From positions 8,844-16,358 of the forward strand of contig DIPE01000054.1 of assembly GCA_002427015.1 (NCBI GenBank): 7,515 bases of DNA, in the 5' to 3' direction. Source of the stretch: Firmicutes bacterium UBA5496 (lineage in GTDB: Bacteria > Bacillota > Proteinivoracia > UBA4975). The notes below the pieces were generated by a model. That model did no database searches. It was not told the DNA's origin and was given only the letters and a program-made list of their open reading frames with translations. This document shows, piece by piece, positions 1-6,537 of the stretch. Position 1 is the first letter of the stretch. Each line of letters opens with the position of its first letter. A program made the position numbers and the translations under genes.

Positions 1-153
1 TTGGCAAAGTTTGTGGACGGAAAAATTCAATCCCTTGCCCAAAACAATCCGCGTTTAAGCATTAGTCAGCTGGCTTTGCTGACAGCGATTAATTTAGCAG
101 ATGAAATACACAGCGCCAGTCAGGCGCATCCTCGGGGGGCGAAAAAACGATGA
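1..153 (+). CDS. zapA: Cell division protein ZapA, C-terminal part (5' end outside window)
   Basis: Frame 1 is open from the window edge to TGA at 151-153 and encodes 50 residues. The segment reads VDGKIQSLAQNNPRLS followed by LALLTAINLADE, which matches the C-terminal helix of Firmicutes ZapA (pattern VD.k...ia..np.ls....avlaalNiADE). ZapA is a small cytoplasmic protein that dimerises through a coiled coil and bundles FtsZ protofilaments, stabilising the Z-ring at midcell. About half of a typical 80-100 residue protein is visible; the start lies upstream. The tail after the helix is short and basic (ends RGAKKR). The stop overlaps the next start as ATGA, indicating translational coupling with cvpA, the usual neighbour of zapA in Firmicutes. 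The identification rests on one conserved block plus gene order. Confidence 0.85.
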   Translation: MAKFVDGKIQSLAQNNPRLSISQLALLTAINLADEIHSASQAHPRGAKKR

Positions 154-779
154 ATATCTTGGATATCCTGATAATAGTCTTTTTGGTCTTCAGTATCATT
201 CGGGGATGGAAACGGGGTCTAATCAGCCAAATTCTTGACCTGGCCGCGGTGCTGATAGCATTTTTTGCCGCTTCCCGGTATGGGGCGGCCTTTGGCCGCT
301 GGATTTCCGGTTTTTTGAACCTGGAAAAGTTCGCGACTCGAGTGGTTGTCACTGAGGCTGAGAACAAAGGGCTGTCAGGCCTGCTGGTTGGCTCCCTTAA
401 GGGGATTGTTCCCGATGTGGTCGTCGCTCTGCAGAATATCCTGGGCTATGTCCTCCTGTTTTTCCTGGTGCTGGCAGCAGCTAAATTATTATCCTTGATC
501 TTTAAATCCCTCAGTCGTATACCGGTATTGGGGACACTGAACACTTTTGGCGGCGTGCTCTTCGGCTTCCTGAAGGGTGCCCTGATCACACTGGTCATTG
601 TCTGGATTCTCAGCCTGCTCCCCATTCCCCGGGTGATGGATTTCATGGAGTCTTCCCTGTTTGCGCCCATTTTGCTCAACATCGCTCCCGGAATTTATGA
701 GCGGGTCTTCAATCCTCAGCAGTACGAAGAGATAGTCAAGACCATTAACAAAATGCGCGAAACCCTGAAGCCAGAATAA
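150..779 (+). CDS. cvpA: CvpA family integral membrane protein
   Basis: This 209-residue protein has the CvpA/YshB pattern: an N-terminal hydrophobic helix (about 3-17) with D5, the turn RGWKRGL at 18-24, a second helix (about 24-45), a third (about 97-118), the conserved RIPVLGTLNTFGGVLFGF block (123-140) and a fourth helix (about 133-157). An amphipathic, charged C-terminus follows (about 180-209). In Enterobacteria CvpA is needed for colicin V production and has been linked to envelope stress tolerance; its biochemical role in Firmicutes is not established, so function here is family-level only. The ATG at 150 overlaps the zapA stop. A G-run at 134-139, 10 nt upstream, is a mediocre ribosome site, so coupling probably drives translation. 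A hairpin terminator follows 21 nt after the stop. The length is slightly above the usual 160-180 residues. Confidence 0.9.
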   Translation: MNILDILIIVFLVFSIIRGWKRGLISQILDLAAVLIAFFAASRYGAAFGRWISGFLNLEKFATRVVVTEAENKGLSGLLVGSLKGIVPDVVVALQNILGYVLLFFLVLAAAKLLSLIFKSLSRIPVLGTLNTFGGVLFGFLKGALITLVIVWILSLLPIPRVMDFMESSLFAPILLNIAPGIYERVFNPQQYEEIVKTINKMRETLKPE

Positions 780-800
780 GATTTTGGTCCCAAGATAATA

Positions 801-824
801 AGCCCGTCAACCGGGCTTTTTCTT
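801..824 (+). terminator. Rho-independent terminator after cvpA
   Basis: AGCCCG (801-806) pairs with CGGGCT (812-817) around the five-base loop TCAAC, and the hairpin runs into TTTTTCTT. The 6-bp GC-rich stem plus T-run is a standard intrinsic terminator shape. It lies 21 nt after the cvpA stop and should end the zapA-cvpA transcript, although the stem is short and some read-through into mutS2 is plausible. Confidence 0.75.
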
Positions 825-825
825 G

Positions 826-834
826 TGGTATAAT
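826..834 (+). promoter_or_regulatory. Extended -10 promoter for mutS2
   Basis: TGG followed by a perfect TATAAT (829-834) forms a TGn-TATAAT extended -10 element. The position expected for the -35 box, about 806-811, reads GTCAAC inside the terminator hairpin and does not match the consensus, so recognition would depend on the extended -10. The predicted start of transcription is near 841, giving a leader of about 19 nt to the mutS2 ATG. This is inferred from motifs and has not been measured. Confidence 0.65.
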
Positions 835-845
835 ATTGGGGTCTA

Positions 846-851
846 AAGGAG
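846..851 (+). promoter_or_regulatory. Ribosome binding site that fixes the mutS2 start
   Basis: AAGGAG lies 8 nt before ATG at 860. The in-frame TTG at 836 would extend the protein by 8 residues, but it lies upstream of the predicted transcription start and has no Shine-Dalgarno, so ATG 860 is preferred. Confidence 0.85.
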
Positions 852-859
852 TGATTTGT

Positions 860-3196
860 ATGCATCCACGCAGTTTGCGCCTGCTGGAACTGGATAAAGT
901 AATCGACATGCTCCGGGAGAGATGTGCAACTTCCATGGGGGAGGTATTGGCTGCAGCAATTGAGCCCCTCACTGAGTACAGCCAGGTTCTGGCCTTGCAA
1001 CAGCAAACCTGTGAGGCCGCAGATATTTTCAGCAAAGATGACCCTCCTCTGTCAGGATTGGCAGATATCGGCGAGGAGATCAGCAGGGCCGGCAAGGGCG
1101 CTATTTTGGACCCCCAAGGCCTGTTTAGGGTTGCTTCTTTTTTAGCTGCCTCAGCTTCTCTCCGCCGGTTTATGAAAAAGCATGCTGTAGCGGACAGCTG
1201 GCTGTCCCTTGCTGCTCAAGGCCTGGTGGACCTGCCCCAGCTGGCGGCAGATTTGCGCCGGGCGGTGGACTGGGACGGCAATGTGCTGGATTCTGCCAGC
1301 AATGAGCTCAGGTCTCTGCGCAGAAAAATAGAAACAGCCGAATCCAGGCTGCGGTCCCGGCTGGATTCAATGATAAAATCTCCCACCATGCAGAAGTATC
1401 TGCAGGAGCCTTTAGTCACTCAGCGGGAGGGACGCTTTTGTCTGCCGGTGAAATCGGAATGCCGGGGACAGGTTCCGGGAGTGGTCCATGATCAGTCGGC
1501 CAGCGGCGCCACTCTTTTTATTGAGCCTATGTCCGCTGTGGAGTTCAGCAATGAAATTACCAGCCTCAAGCGTCAGGAAGAGGATGAGATTAAAAGGATT
1601 CTGCGGGAGCTCTCCAGCCGGGTGGGCAAGCACAGTGAGGACCTGGCCATGGCTCTTGAAGCTGCTGGGGAAATCGATTTCGCCATTGCCAAGGCCAAGC
1701 TGGCCCTGGCAATGGACGGAACCCCTCCGGAAATCCGCAGGGATGACCGTTTAGTCCTCAATAATGCCCGCCATCCCCTGCTTTCCGCAAAGGAGGTTGT
1801 CCCTACCACCATTGCCTTGGGCGGAGAATATTCGGTGTTGGTCATCACCGGTCCCAACACTGGCGGCAAGACAGTAACCCTCAAGACTGTAGGCCTCTTT
1901 TGCCTCATGGCCCAATGCGGCCTGTGGCTGCCGGCATCAGAAGGCAGCTGCGTCCCCGTTTATACTGATATTTTTGCCGACATCGGCGATGAGCAGAGTA
2001 TCGAGCAGTCCCTGAGCACTTTTTCATCCCACATGACCAATATTGTCAAGATACTGGAACAGGCGGACAGCCGTTCTTTGGTGCTGCTGGATGAATTAGG
2101 AGCCGGAACTGACCCCGCAGAAGGCGCAGCTCTGGCCACCGCCCTCTTGGGCCGACTGAAATCTGCGGGCATTTCAGTAGTGGCAACAACTCATTACAGC
2201 GAGTTAAAGGCCTATGCCACTACAGAGCCGGGGGTCCAGAACGCCAGTGTGGAATTTGATGTGGAGACTTTGCGGCCCACCTACCGCCTGATCATCGGCA
2301 CTCCGGGCAAGAGCAACGCTTTCGAAATCGCTATGCGCTTAGGCCTGGACCCGGGAGTTGTAGACAGCGCCAGAAAGCTGCTGAAAACTGATACCCGCCG
2401 CACTGAAGACCTAATCGCCTCTTTGGAAGTCAAACGCATTGAGGCGGAACGCGCCCTCCTGCAGGCCAGGGAGGAGCGGGAACAGGCGGAGAAAATGCGA
2501 GTAGCCAGTGAGCAGCGCCTGCAGAAAATAGAAGAACAGCAAGTGAAGCTATTGGAACAGGCACGGCAAAAAAGCAATGAACTGCTCAGGAGCGCACGCT
2601 TTGAGGCTGAAGCCCTTTTAACGGAGTTGCGCCAGGCCCAGTCCCAGGCTGTCAATGTGGACCAGTTGGCCCGCAGGGCCAGGGAGCAGCTCAAGCCTCT
2701 TCCTGGCCAAAAAACCAGCGTCCCCGCGGCAGGAACGCCGCCCAAGCCTTCCCAGCTGCCGGCGGGGCAGCCTGTGCAGGTTATTTCCCTGAATAAGACC
2801 GGTTCTATTGTCTCCCTGCTTTCAGAAGATGAAGCTATTGTCCAGGTAGGCATTATGAAGGTGAATGTCAAACTCGCCGATCTGCGCCTGGCAGAGCAAG
2901 AGCCGGTCACAGGCAAAGGACGGAGCATCACAAATACCTCTGCCGCAATGATTTCGCCGGAAATTGACTTGCGGGGCCAGATGGTGGAAGAGGCCTGCCT
3001 CAACTTAGAAAAGTATCTGGACTCGGCAATGCTGGCTGGACTTGGCCAGGTCAGTGTCATACACGGCAAGGGCACCGGGGCCCTAGGGCGGGGGCTGCAG
3101 GAATATCTCAGGACCCATCCGGCGGTCTCGGACTTCAGATACGGCGTCGCCGGCGAAGGCGGCAGCGGCGTAACTGTAGTGAAAATGAAGTTATAA
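860..3196 (+). CDS. mutS2: MutS2 family ATPase/endonuclease with Smr domain
   Basis: From ATG 860 the protein has 778 residues, normal for MutS2 (about 780). The N-terminal core and lever-like helices (1-310) lack the MutS mismatch-recognition domain, as expected. The ABC-type ATPase has Walker A GPNTGGKT (331-338), the segment STFSSHM typical of the MutS ATPase, and Walker B LVLLDE (407-412) followed by GAGTDP. A long charged coiled-coil follows (about 515-595), then a KOW-like beta region (about 635-685). The C-terminal Smr domain (701-778) carries the EIDLRG motif (701-706) and HGKGTG (735-740), the usual nuclease-associated motifs. MutS2 does not do canonical mismatch repair. Family members suppress homologous recombination by acting on branched DNA, and in Bacillus MutS2 also senses collided ribosomes and splits them. 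Which role dominates here cannot be read from sequence. It has its own extended -10 promoter and a terminator immediately after its stop, so it is probably monocistronic. All key motifs are intact. Confidence 0.97.
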   Translation: MHPRSLRLLELDKVIDMLRERCATSMGEVLAAAIEPLTEYSQVLALQQQTCEAADIFSKDDPPLSGLADIGEEISRAGKGAILDPQGLFRVASFLAASASLRRFMKKHAVADSWLSLAAQGLVDLPQLAADLRRAVDWDGNVLDSASNELRSLRRKIETAESRLRSRLDSMIKSPTMQKYLQEPLVTQREGRFCLPVKSECRGQVPGVVHDQSASGATLFIEPMSAVEFSNEITSLKRQEEDEIKRILRELSSRVGKHSEDLAMALEAAGEIDFAIAKAKLALAMDGTPPEIRRDDRLVLNNARHPLLSAKEVVPTTIALGGEYSVLVITGPNTGGKTVTLKTVGLFCLMAQCGLWLPASEGSCVPVYTDIFADIGDEQSIEQSLSTFSSHMTNIVKILEQADSRSLVLLDELGAGTDPAEGAALATALLGRLKSAGISVVATTHYSELKAYATTEPGVQNASVEFDVETLRPTYRLIIGTPGKSNAFEIAMRLGLDPGVVDSARKLLKTDTRRTEDLIASLEVKRIEAERALLQAREEREQAEKMRVASEQRLQKIEEQQVKLLEQARQKSNELLRSARFEAEALLTELRQAQSQAVNVDQLARRAREQLKPLPGQKTSVPAAGTPPKPSQLPAGQPVQVISLNKTGSIVSLLSEDEAIVQVGIMKVNVKLADLRLAEQEPVTGKGRSITNTSAAMISPEIDLRGQMVEEACLNLEKYLDSAMLAGLGQVSVIHGKGTGALGRGLQEYLRTHPAVSDFRYGVAGEGGSGVTVVKMKL

Positions 3197-3197
3197 A

Positions 3198-3232
3198 AAA
3201 AGCTGTTGACCTTAATCAGGTCAGCAGCTTTT
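3198..3232. terminator. Bidirectional terminator between convergent mutS2 and PBP genes
   Basis: An imperfect palindrome: AAAAGCTG and TGACC (3198-3211, with one T:G wobble at 3206/3224) pair with GGTCA and CAGCTTTT (3219-3232) around a 7-nt loop. A T-rich tract follows on the + strand (TTTTCGCTTTTT) and a run of seven T follows on the - strand (complement of 3195-3201). It begins two bases after the mutS2 stop and lies 12 bp beyond the stop of the opposite-strand PBP gene, so one hairpin can end both transcripts. Confidence 0.88.
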
Positions 3233-3244
3233 CGCTTTTTATTC

Positions 3245-6200
3245 TTAGGCGACTTGTATTCGCCGAGGTCTTGAGAGGCCCAACCCTTCGCCGGGATCCG
3301 GGTCACCCGTGCCCGGATCTCCGGTTCCCGGATCTTCTTCCGGCGGGACAATTTCAATGGTATAGGCAGCGCCGGCGGGGGTCTCAAAGCGAGCGCCCTT
3401 GTACTTATAAACAACCTTGACTTTGTATTCATAGGTGCCAGGCAGGGCAGCCCCTGCATCCTCGTAGGCAGTGACAAGGGGGTCGCTGATGCTGGTGAGG
3501 AGCTCACCGTTTTTGTAAATCTTGTACCCGCCTAAGACCACCTGCTCGATAGCGGTCATGGGAGGAGCGTTCCAATCCAGAAGGATGCTGTTTTCTTTTG
3601 GTTCTGCTACTAAAGTGACTTCAAGGGCTCTGGTGTGGGAAATTGGCTGGTGCCTTTGCATTTCCTGGTTTGCGTTATTCACCAACACAAGTTTGTATTC
3701 GTAGGGCATTCCCGGCACGTGGGCAGGGAGGTTATAACTCCTGTCAGTAATGGGAAGGACCTCGCTGTTGAGCTTGATTGTTTCGCCAAATCTGGTGCTG
3801 TAGATATTAAAGCCTATAAACTCAGGCACCTGGGGTTCTTCGCCTTCTGGGGGCAAGGTTTCAGTCCACTCCCACCTGAGAGTATTGCCTTCAAGAGTAA
3901 AGGCGTAGGTAGGTCCGTGGGCATGGCAGTACTCCATTGGCGGACGCAGATTATAGTCTGCAGGCAAGCGCCCTATATTGCCCATCCAGCGATTATCAGT
4001 GGGTTCAACTGCTGGCCGGTTGAGGAATACTCGGTGTTCAACTAAATGTTCGGGGCAGTGTTCGCTGGCTAGCAGACCGCTGGCAGTGCATATGGGCATA
4101 AGAACATGCATGTCGCAAGGCTGGGTGGGAACGGCGCTGGTCTTAAACCAGTCGGTGACGGTGTGGGTGCAGAGCTCAGTCGGCAGCATGCCGGATTTGG
4201 CGCAAACGGTAACCTGGATTAATCCTGAGGGCCTTGGGGGAAGGGGCACAATATCATCACCGATGGTTTTGCGAAAAATAGTGCCGAACATATTGGTCAT
4301 TTCCCTGCCTGTCTTGGTGCCGCCAATGAAAACAGTCTTGCCGTTTACAGTGGCTTGTTTGTTGTCATTGCCCATCCACAGGGAAAAGACATAATTGGCG
4401 TTATAGCCGATCCGCCAGCGGTCATGGTTATCGTTGGTGGTGCCGGTTTTCCCGGCCACATTGTATTTGCTCAGGCCTGTTCCGCTCATGGTGCCGCGAA
4501 GGACAACATCTCTCAGGACATCGGTAACCAAAAAGGCAGTCTGCTCTGACATGACAACTTCATGAGTGATTGAAGCTGAATAAATTTCTATGCCTTCCCG
4601 GTCGGTAATCCTTGTCACAAAAATTGGCTTCGAAGTAATGCCCTTATTGGCAAAGGCAGAGTAAGCCTGGGCCATTTCCAGGGGAGTGACTTCCTGGGAG
4701 CCTATGGCTGTGCCTAGCTGTGAATAAGCTTTGGGGTTACTGGGATTGCGCTCGCCATAATTAACCAGGCCCAGTTTGCGGGCAAACTCAACTCCATATT
4801 TCGCGCCCCCGGCTTCCATTACCTTTTCATAGACTTTAATCGCGGGAATATTATAGGAGTGAACAAGAGCTTCTCTTGCAGTCACCATACCCTTAAAATT
4901 CCGGCTGAAGTTTTCGGGAGTATAGAACTTGGAGCCGCTTGGCCAGGCCGTAGGTGAGTCATCTATGGTGCTGGCCGGCGAGAGGATGCCCAGTTCGAAG
5001 GCGGGACCGTAATCGACCACTGGTTTAATGGAAGATCCCGGTTGGAACATGCTGTTGTAGCGATTTAATTTATTAATCGAGCTGAATTCCCTGCCGCCAA
5101 CCATGCCAAGGACATAACCGGTTTTAGTGTCCATCATTACTCCGGCAGCCTGAGGATAGCGGCGGCCTGCCCGGCTGTGGCCTTCGGGGTAAACGAAGGT
5201 ATTCTTGGGGTAGTATTTATCGTCAAACATTATTTCTTCCATAATATTTTGGATGCGAGGATCCAAAGCTGTATAGATGTGCAGGCCTTCCCTACGGATG
5301 GCCAGAGCTGCCTCATCCTTATTTTCGTAGAGGCCAGTTGACATTAGAGCGTCGATGGCATGGGTGTGCACTACGGCATCGGTGTAATGAGGATAAGGCC
5401 AGCCCTTGCTCTCGGCCATCTTCAAAACTATTTCTTCATTGCTGGCCAGCTGATACTCTTCCTCAGTAATAAAACCACAGCGGCGCATCATGGACAGGAC
5501 ATTGTTCCGCCTGTACAGCGCGGGCTCCATATTATCAGGGTCAGGCGAAAAATACATTGGCGAGTTGGGTATGCCTGCTAGCAAGGCGGCCTCAGAAAGA
5601 GTCAGTTCCCCTACTGATTTACTAAAGTAAGTCTGGGCAGCAGCTTCAACTCCCCAGGCATTGTTATCATAGAAGGTGACATTGTTGATATAAAACTCAA
5701 AAATTTCGTCTTTATTATACTGGCGCTCAATTTTAATTGCCAGAAACAACTCCTGGATTTTGCGGGAGAGCTTTTTCTGGCTGGAGAGATAGACTTGTTT
5801 GGCTATCTGCTGGGTGATGGTGCTGCCGCCCTGGCCCCCTCCCCCTACGATGTTGGTATACACTGCCCGGGCAATGCCACGGAGGTCAAAACCTGGATTC
5901 TCAAAAAAGCTTTTGTCTTCGGCGGCTAAAAATGCATCCCGTAAATGATCAGGAACGTCATCCATTTTAATGGGAATTCGATTTTGGGCGTCATGAATTT
6001 CAGTGATTAAATCACCGTTAATGTCGTAAATATAAGACGGAAGACTGGGATGTTCCAACACAGTGGGGTCAAAGGCCGGGACATCCTCCAAGGCGCCGAC
6101 AATCATGCCGGTTCCCATGCCCATCCCGCCGATAATGCCAGCGAAAACAAAGACAATGCCGATTTTGGTCAGCAGCCAGGTTGTTGAGCCAAAGACTTTA

Positions 6201-6259
6201 AAGGCAGGTTTAGCTTTTTGCAAAAAGAATTTCAGTACTGAAGTATTAGAAGCACGCAT
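3245..6259 (-). CDS. Class A penicillin-binding protein (bifunctional glycosyltransferase/transpeptidase, PBP1a-like)
   Basis: This protein polymerises lipid II into glycan strands and cross-links the stem peptides outside the membrane. Of its 1004 residues, about 1-28 are cytoplasmic and basic, and 29-54 form a single membrane anchor. A GT51 domain follows (about 80-255), with catalytic E114 in EDKSFF, GGSTITQQ (144-151), RKIQE with E170, and the FYINNVTF and LLAGIPNSP blocks. In motif 1 the His usual after the second Glu (EH.G.D) is Asn (ENPGFD, N121). The transpeptidase domain (about 365-670) has nucleophile S409 in SSIK (409-412), SYN (468-470) and KTGT (604-607). The extension beyond 680 has six cysteines (686, 697, 715, 724, 735, 778), two fibronectin type III-like domains (about 784-880 and 881-971) and a Pro/Gly/Asp tail (974-992) ending in basic SRPRRIQVA. 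ATG 6259 has GGAGG 8 nt upstream. The gene is probably monocistronic. The symbol is left blank because pbpA, ponA and mrcA are used inconsistently. Confidence 0.96.
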   Translation of the reverse strand: MRASNTSVLKFFLQKAKPAFKVFGSTTWLLTKIGIVFVFAGIIGGMGMGTGMIVGALEDVPAFDPTVLEHPSLPSYIYDINGDLITEIHDAQNRIPIKMDDVPDHLRDAFLAAEDKSFFENPGFDLRGIARAVYTNIVGGGGQGGSTITQQIAKQVYLSSQKKLSRKIQELFLAIKIERQYNKDEIFEFYINNVTFYDNNAWGVEAAAQTYFSKSVGELTLSEAALLAGIPNSPMYFSPDPDNMEPALYRRNNVLSMMRRCGFITEEEYQLASNEEIVLKMAESKGWPYPHYTDAVVHTHAIDALMSTGLYENKDEAALAIRREGLHIYTALDPRIQNIMEEIMFDDKYYPKNTFVYPEGHSRAGRRYPQAAGVMMDTKTGYVLGMVGGREFSSINKLNRYNSMFQPGSSIKPVVDYGPAFELGILSPASTIDDSPTAWPSGSKFYTPENFSRNFKGMVTAREALVHSYNIPAIKVYEKVMEAGGAKYGVEFARKLGLVNYGERNPSNPKAYSQLGTAIGSQEVTPLEMAQAYSAFANKGITSKPIFVTRITDREGIEIYSASITHEVVMSEQTAFLVTDVLRDVVLRGTMSGTGLSKYNVAGKTGTTNDNHDRWRIGYNANYVFSLWMGNDNKQATVNGKTVFIGGTKTGREMTNMFGTIFRKTIGDDIVPLPPRPSGLIQVTVCAKSGMLPTELCTHTVTDWFKTSAVPTQPCDMHVLMPICTASGLLASEHCPEHLVEHRVFLNRPAVEPTDNRWMGNIGRLPADYNLRPPMEYCHAHGPTYAFTLEGNTLRWEWTETLPPEGEEPQVPEFIGFNIYSTRFGETIKLNSEVLPITDRSYNLPAHVPGMPYEYKLVLVNNANQEMQRHQPISHTRALEVTLVAEPKENSILLDWNAPPMTAIEQVVLGGYKIYKNGELLTSISDPLVTAYEDAGAALPGTYEYKVKVVYKYKGARFETPAGAAYTIEIVPPEEDPGTGDPGTGDPDPGEGLGLSRPRRIQVA
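3290..3334 (-). repeat. 15-bp tandem repeat encoding DPGTG units in the PBP tail
   Basis: On the coding strand three 15-bp units encode DPGTG, DPGTG and DPDPG (residues 976-990). Each unit begins with a GAT/GAC-CCG codon pair, and the first two differ only at third or wobble positions. Such short in-frame repeats can expand or contract by slippage without breaking the reading frame. The tail is outside the catalytic domains and is predicted to be flexible. Confidence 0.7.
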
Positions 6260-6299
6260 AGCGAGTTCCTCCCTTATAACAAGGATAGAAATTTAATCA

Positions 6300-6328
6300 A
6301 TTATAGCACAGATAATAATGCTTGTTAA
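6300..6328 (-). promoter_or_regulatory. Sigma-A promoter of the PBP gene
   Basis: Reading the - strand, TTAACA (6328-6323, 5 of 6 bases of the -35 consensus) is followed by a 17-bp spacer and a perfect TATAAT (6305-6300). The predicted start is near 6293, giving a leader of about 34 nt that contains the GGGAGGAA ribosome site. The promoter lies between the tRNA terminator and the PBP start, so the PBP gene is not dependent on tRNA transcription. Confidence 0.85.
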
Positions 6329-6332
6329 CAAG
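6321..6332. promoter_or_regulatory. 12-bp perfect palindrome over the PBP -35 box
   Basis: CTTGTTAACAAG is a perfect 12-bp inverted repeat with no spacer, and it contains the TTAACA -35 hexamer of the PBP promoter. A dimeric repressor bound here would block RNA polymerase. It may be an operator or a chance feature of A+T-rich DNA; no regulator is recognised. Confidence 0.4.
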
Positions 6333-6364
6333 TTAGCATACCCAATAATGCAGATAATACTTGC

Positions 6365-6387
6365 AAAAAAAAACCCTTGCGGGTTTT
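6365..6387 (-). terminator. Rho-independent terminator of tRNA-Pro
   Basis: On the - strand, AAAACCC (6387-6381) and GGGTTTT (6376-6370) pair around a four-base loop, GCAA, and the T-run continues for nine T in total (6373-6365). It starts 14 nt after the encoded CCA end of the tRNA. The + strand has only four T after the hairpin, so it is directional. Confidence 0.85.
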
Positions 6388-6400
6388 GCATATAATAAAA

Positions 6401-6477
6401 TGGTCGGGATGACAGGATTTGAACCTGCGGCCTCTGCGTCCCGAACGCAGCGCTCTACCAAACTGAGCCACATCCCG
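6401..6477 (-). tRNA. tRNA-Pro (anticodon CGG)
   Basis: The full cloverleaf can be drawn on the - strand. The acceptor CGGGATG pairs with CATCCCG. The D-arm is GCTC/GAGC with loop AGTTTGGTA. The anticodon stem CTGCG/CGCAG closes a 7-nt loop TTCGGGA, giving anticodon CGG (6443-6441), which reads the proline codon CCG. The variable loop is AGGCC, and the T-arm is GCAGG/CCTGT with loop TTCAAAT. Discriminator A and an encoded CCA (CCA at 6403-6401) complete 77 nt. The C1:G72 pair at the acceptor end is typical of bacterial tRNA-Pro. It has its own promoter and terminator and stands alone, head-to-head with yunB. Confidence 0.97.
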
Positions 6478-6486
6478 GCACAAGTT

Positions 6487-6515
6487 ATTGTATGTAATCT
6501 GCTGAGCTTTGTCAA
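6487..6515 (-). promoter_or_regulatory. Strong sigma-A promoter of tRNA-Pro
   Basis: On the - strand a perfect TTGACA (6515-6510), a 17-bp spacer and TACAAT (6492-6487, 5 of 6) form a near-consensus promoter. Transcription should start near 6480, only about three bases before the mature tRNA 5' end at 6477. The -35 box lies 10 bp upstream of the yunB ribosome site on the opposite strand. Confidence 0.87.
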
Positions 6516-6524
6516 CATGGGTTT

Positions 6525-6530
6525 AGGAGG
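6525..6530 (+). promoter_or_regulatory. Ribosome binding site that fixes the yunB start at TTG
   Basis: AGGAGG is a near-perfect Shine-Dalgarno placed 7 nt before TTG at 6538. The alternative in-frame ATG at 6517 lies upstream of this site and has no purine-rich sequence before it, so TTG 6538 is the better start. Confidence 0.85.
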
Positions 6531-6537
6531 AAGAAAA

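Noticed and set aside
2281..3507. 408-residue open frame on the - strand across the mutS2 3' end
   Set aside because: It is antisense to the coiled-coil and Smr part of mutS2 and to the terminator, and it overlaps the PBP gene. Composition is Ser/Arg/Leu-rich shadow type with no recognisable motif.
3635..4394. Open frames of about 136-138 residues on the + strand inside the PBP gene
   Set aside because: They lie antisense to the PBP C-terminal region, have no good ribosome sites and encode no recognisable domain.
6321..6332. Rex operator at the PBP promoter
   Set aside because: Rex sites need a spacer of about four bases between TTGTTAA/TTGTGAA and its inverted arm. Here the arms overlap with no spacer.
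6487..6494. CATACAAT on the - strand, an exact match to the sigma-E -10 consensus
   Set aside because: No sigma-E -35 element lies at the right distance, the orientation points to the tRNA and not to yunB, and the TACAAT part is explained by the sigma-A promoter.
6361..6537. N-terminal extension of the yunB reading frame by 59 residues
   Set aside because: It translates the antisense of tRNA-Pro, giving the familiar spurious peptide with GFEPAASASRT. It has no ribosome site, while TTG 6538 has an excellent one.
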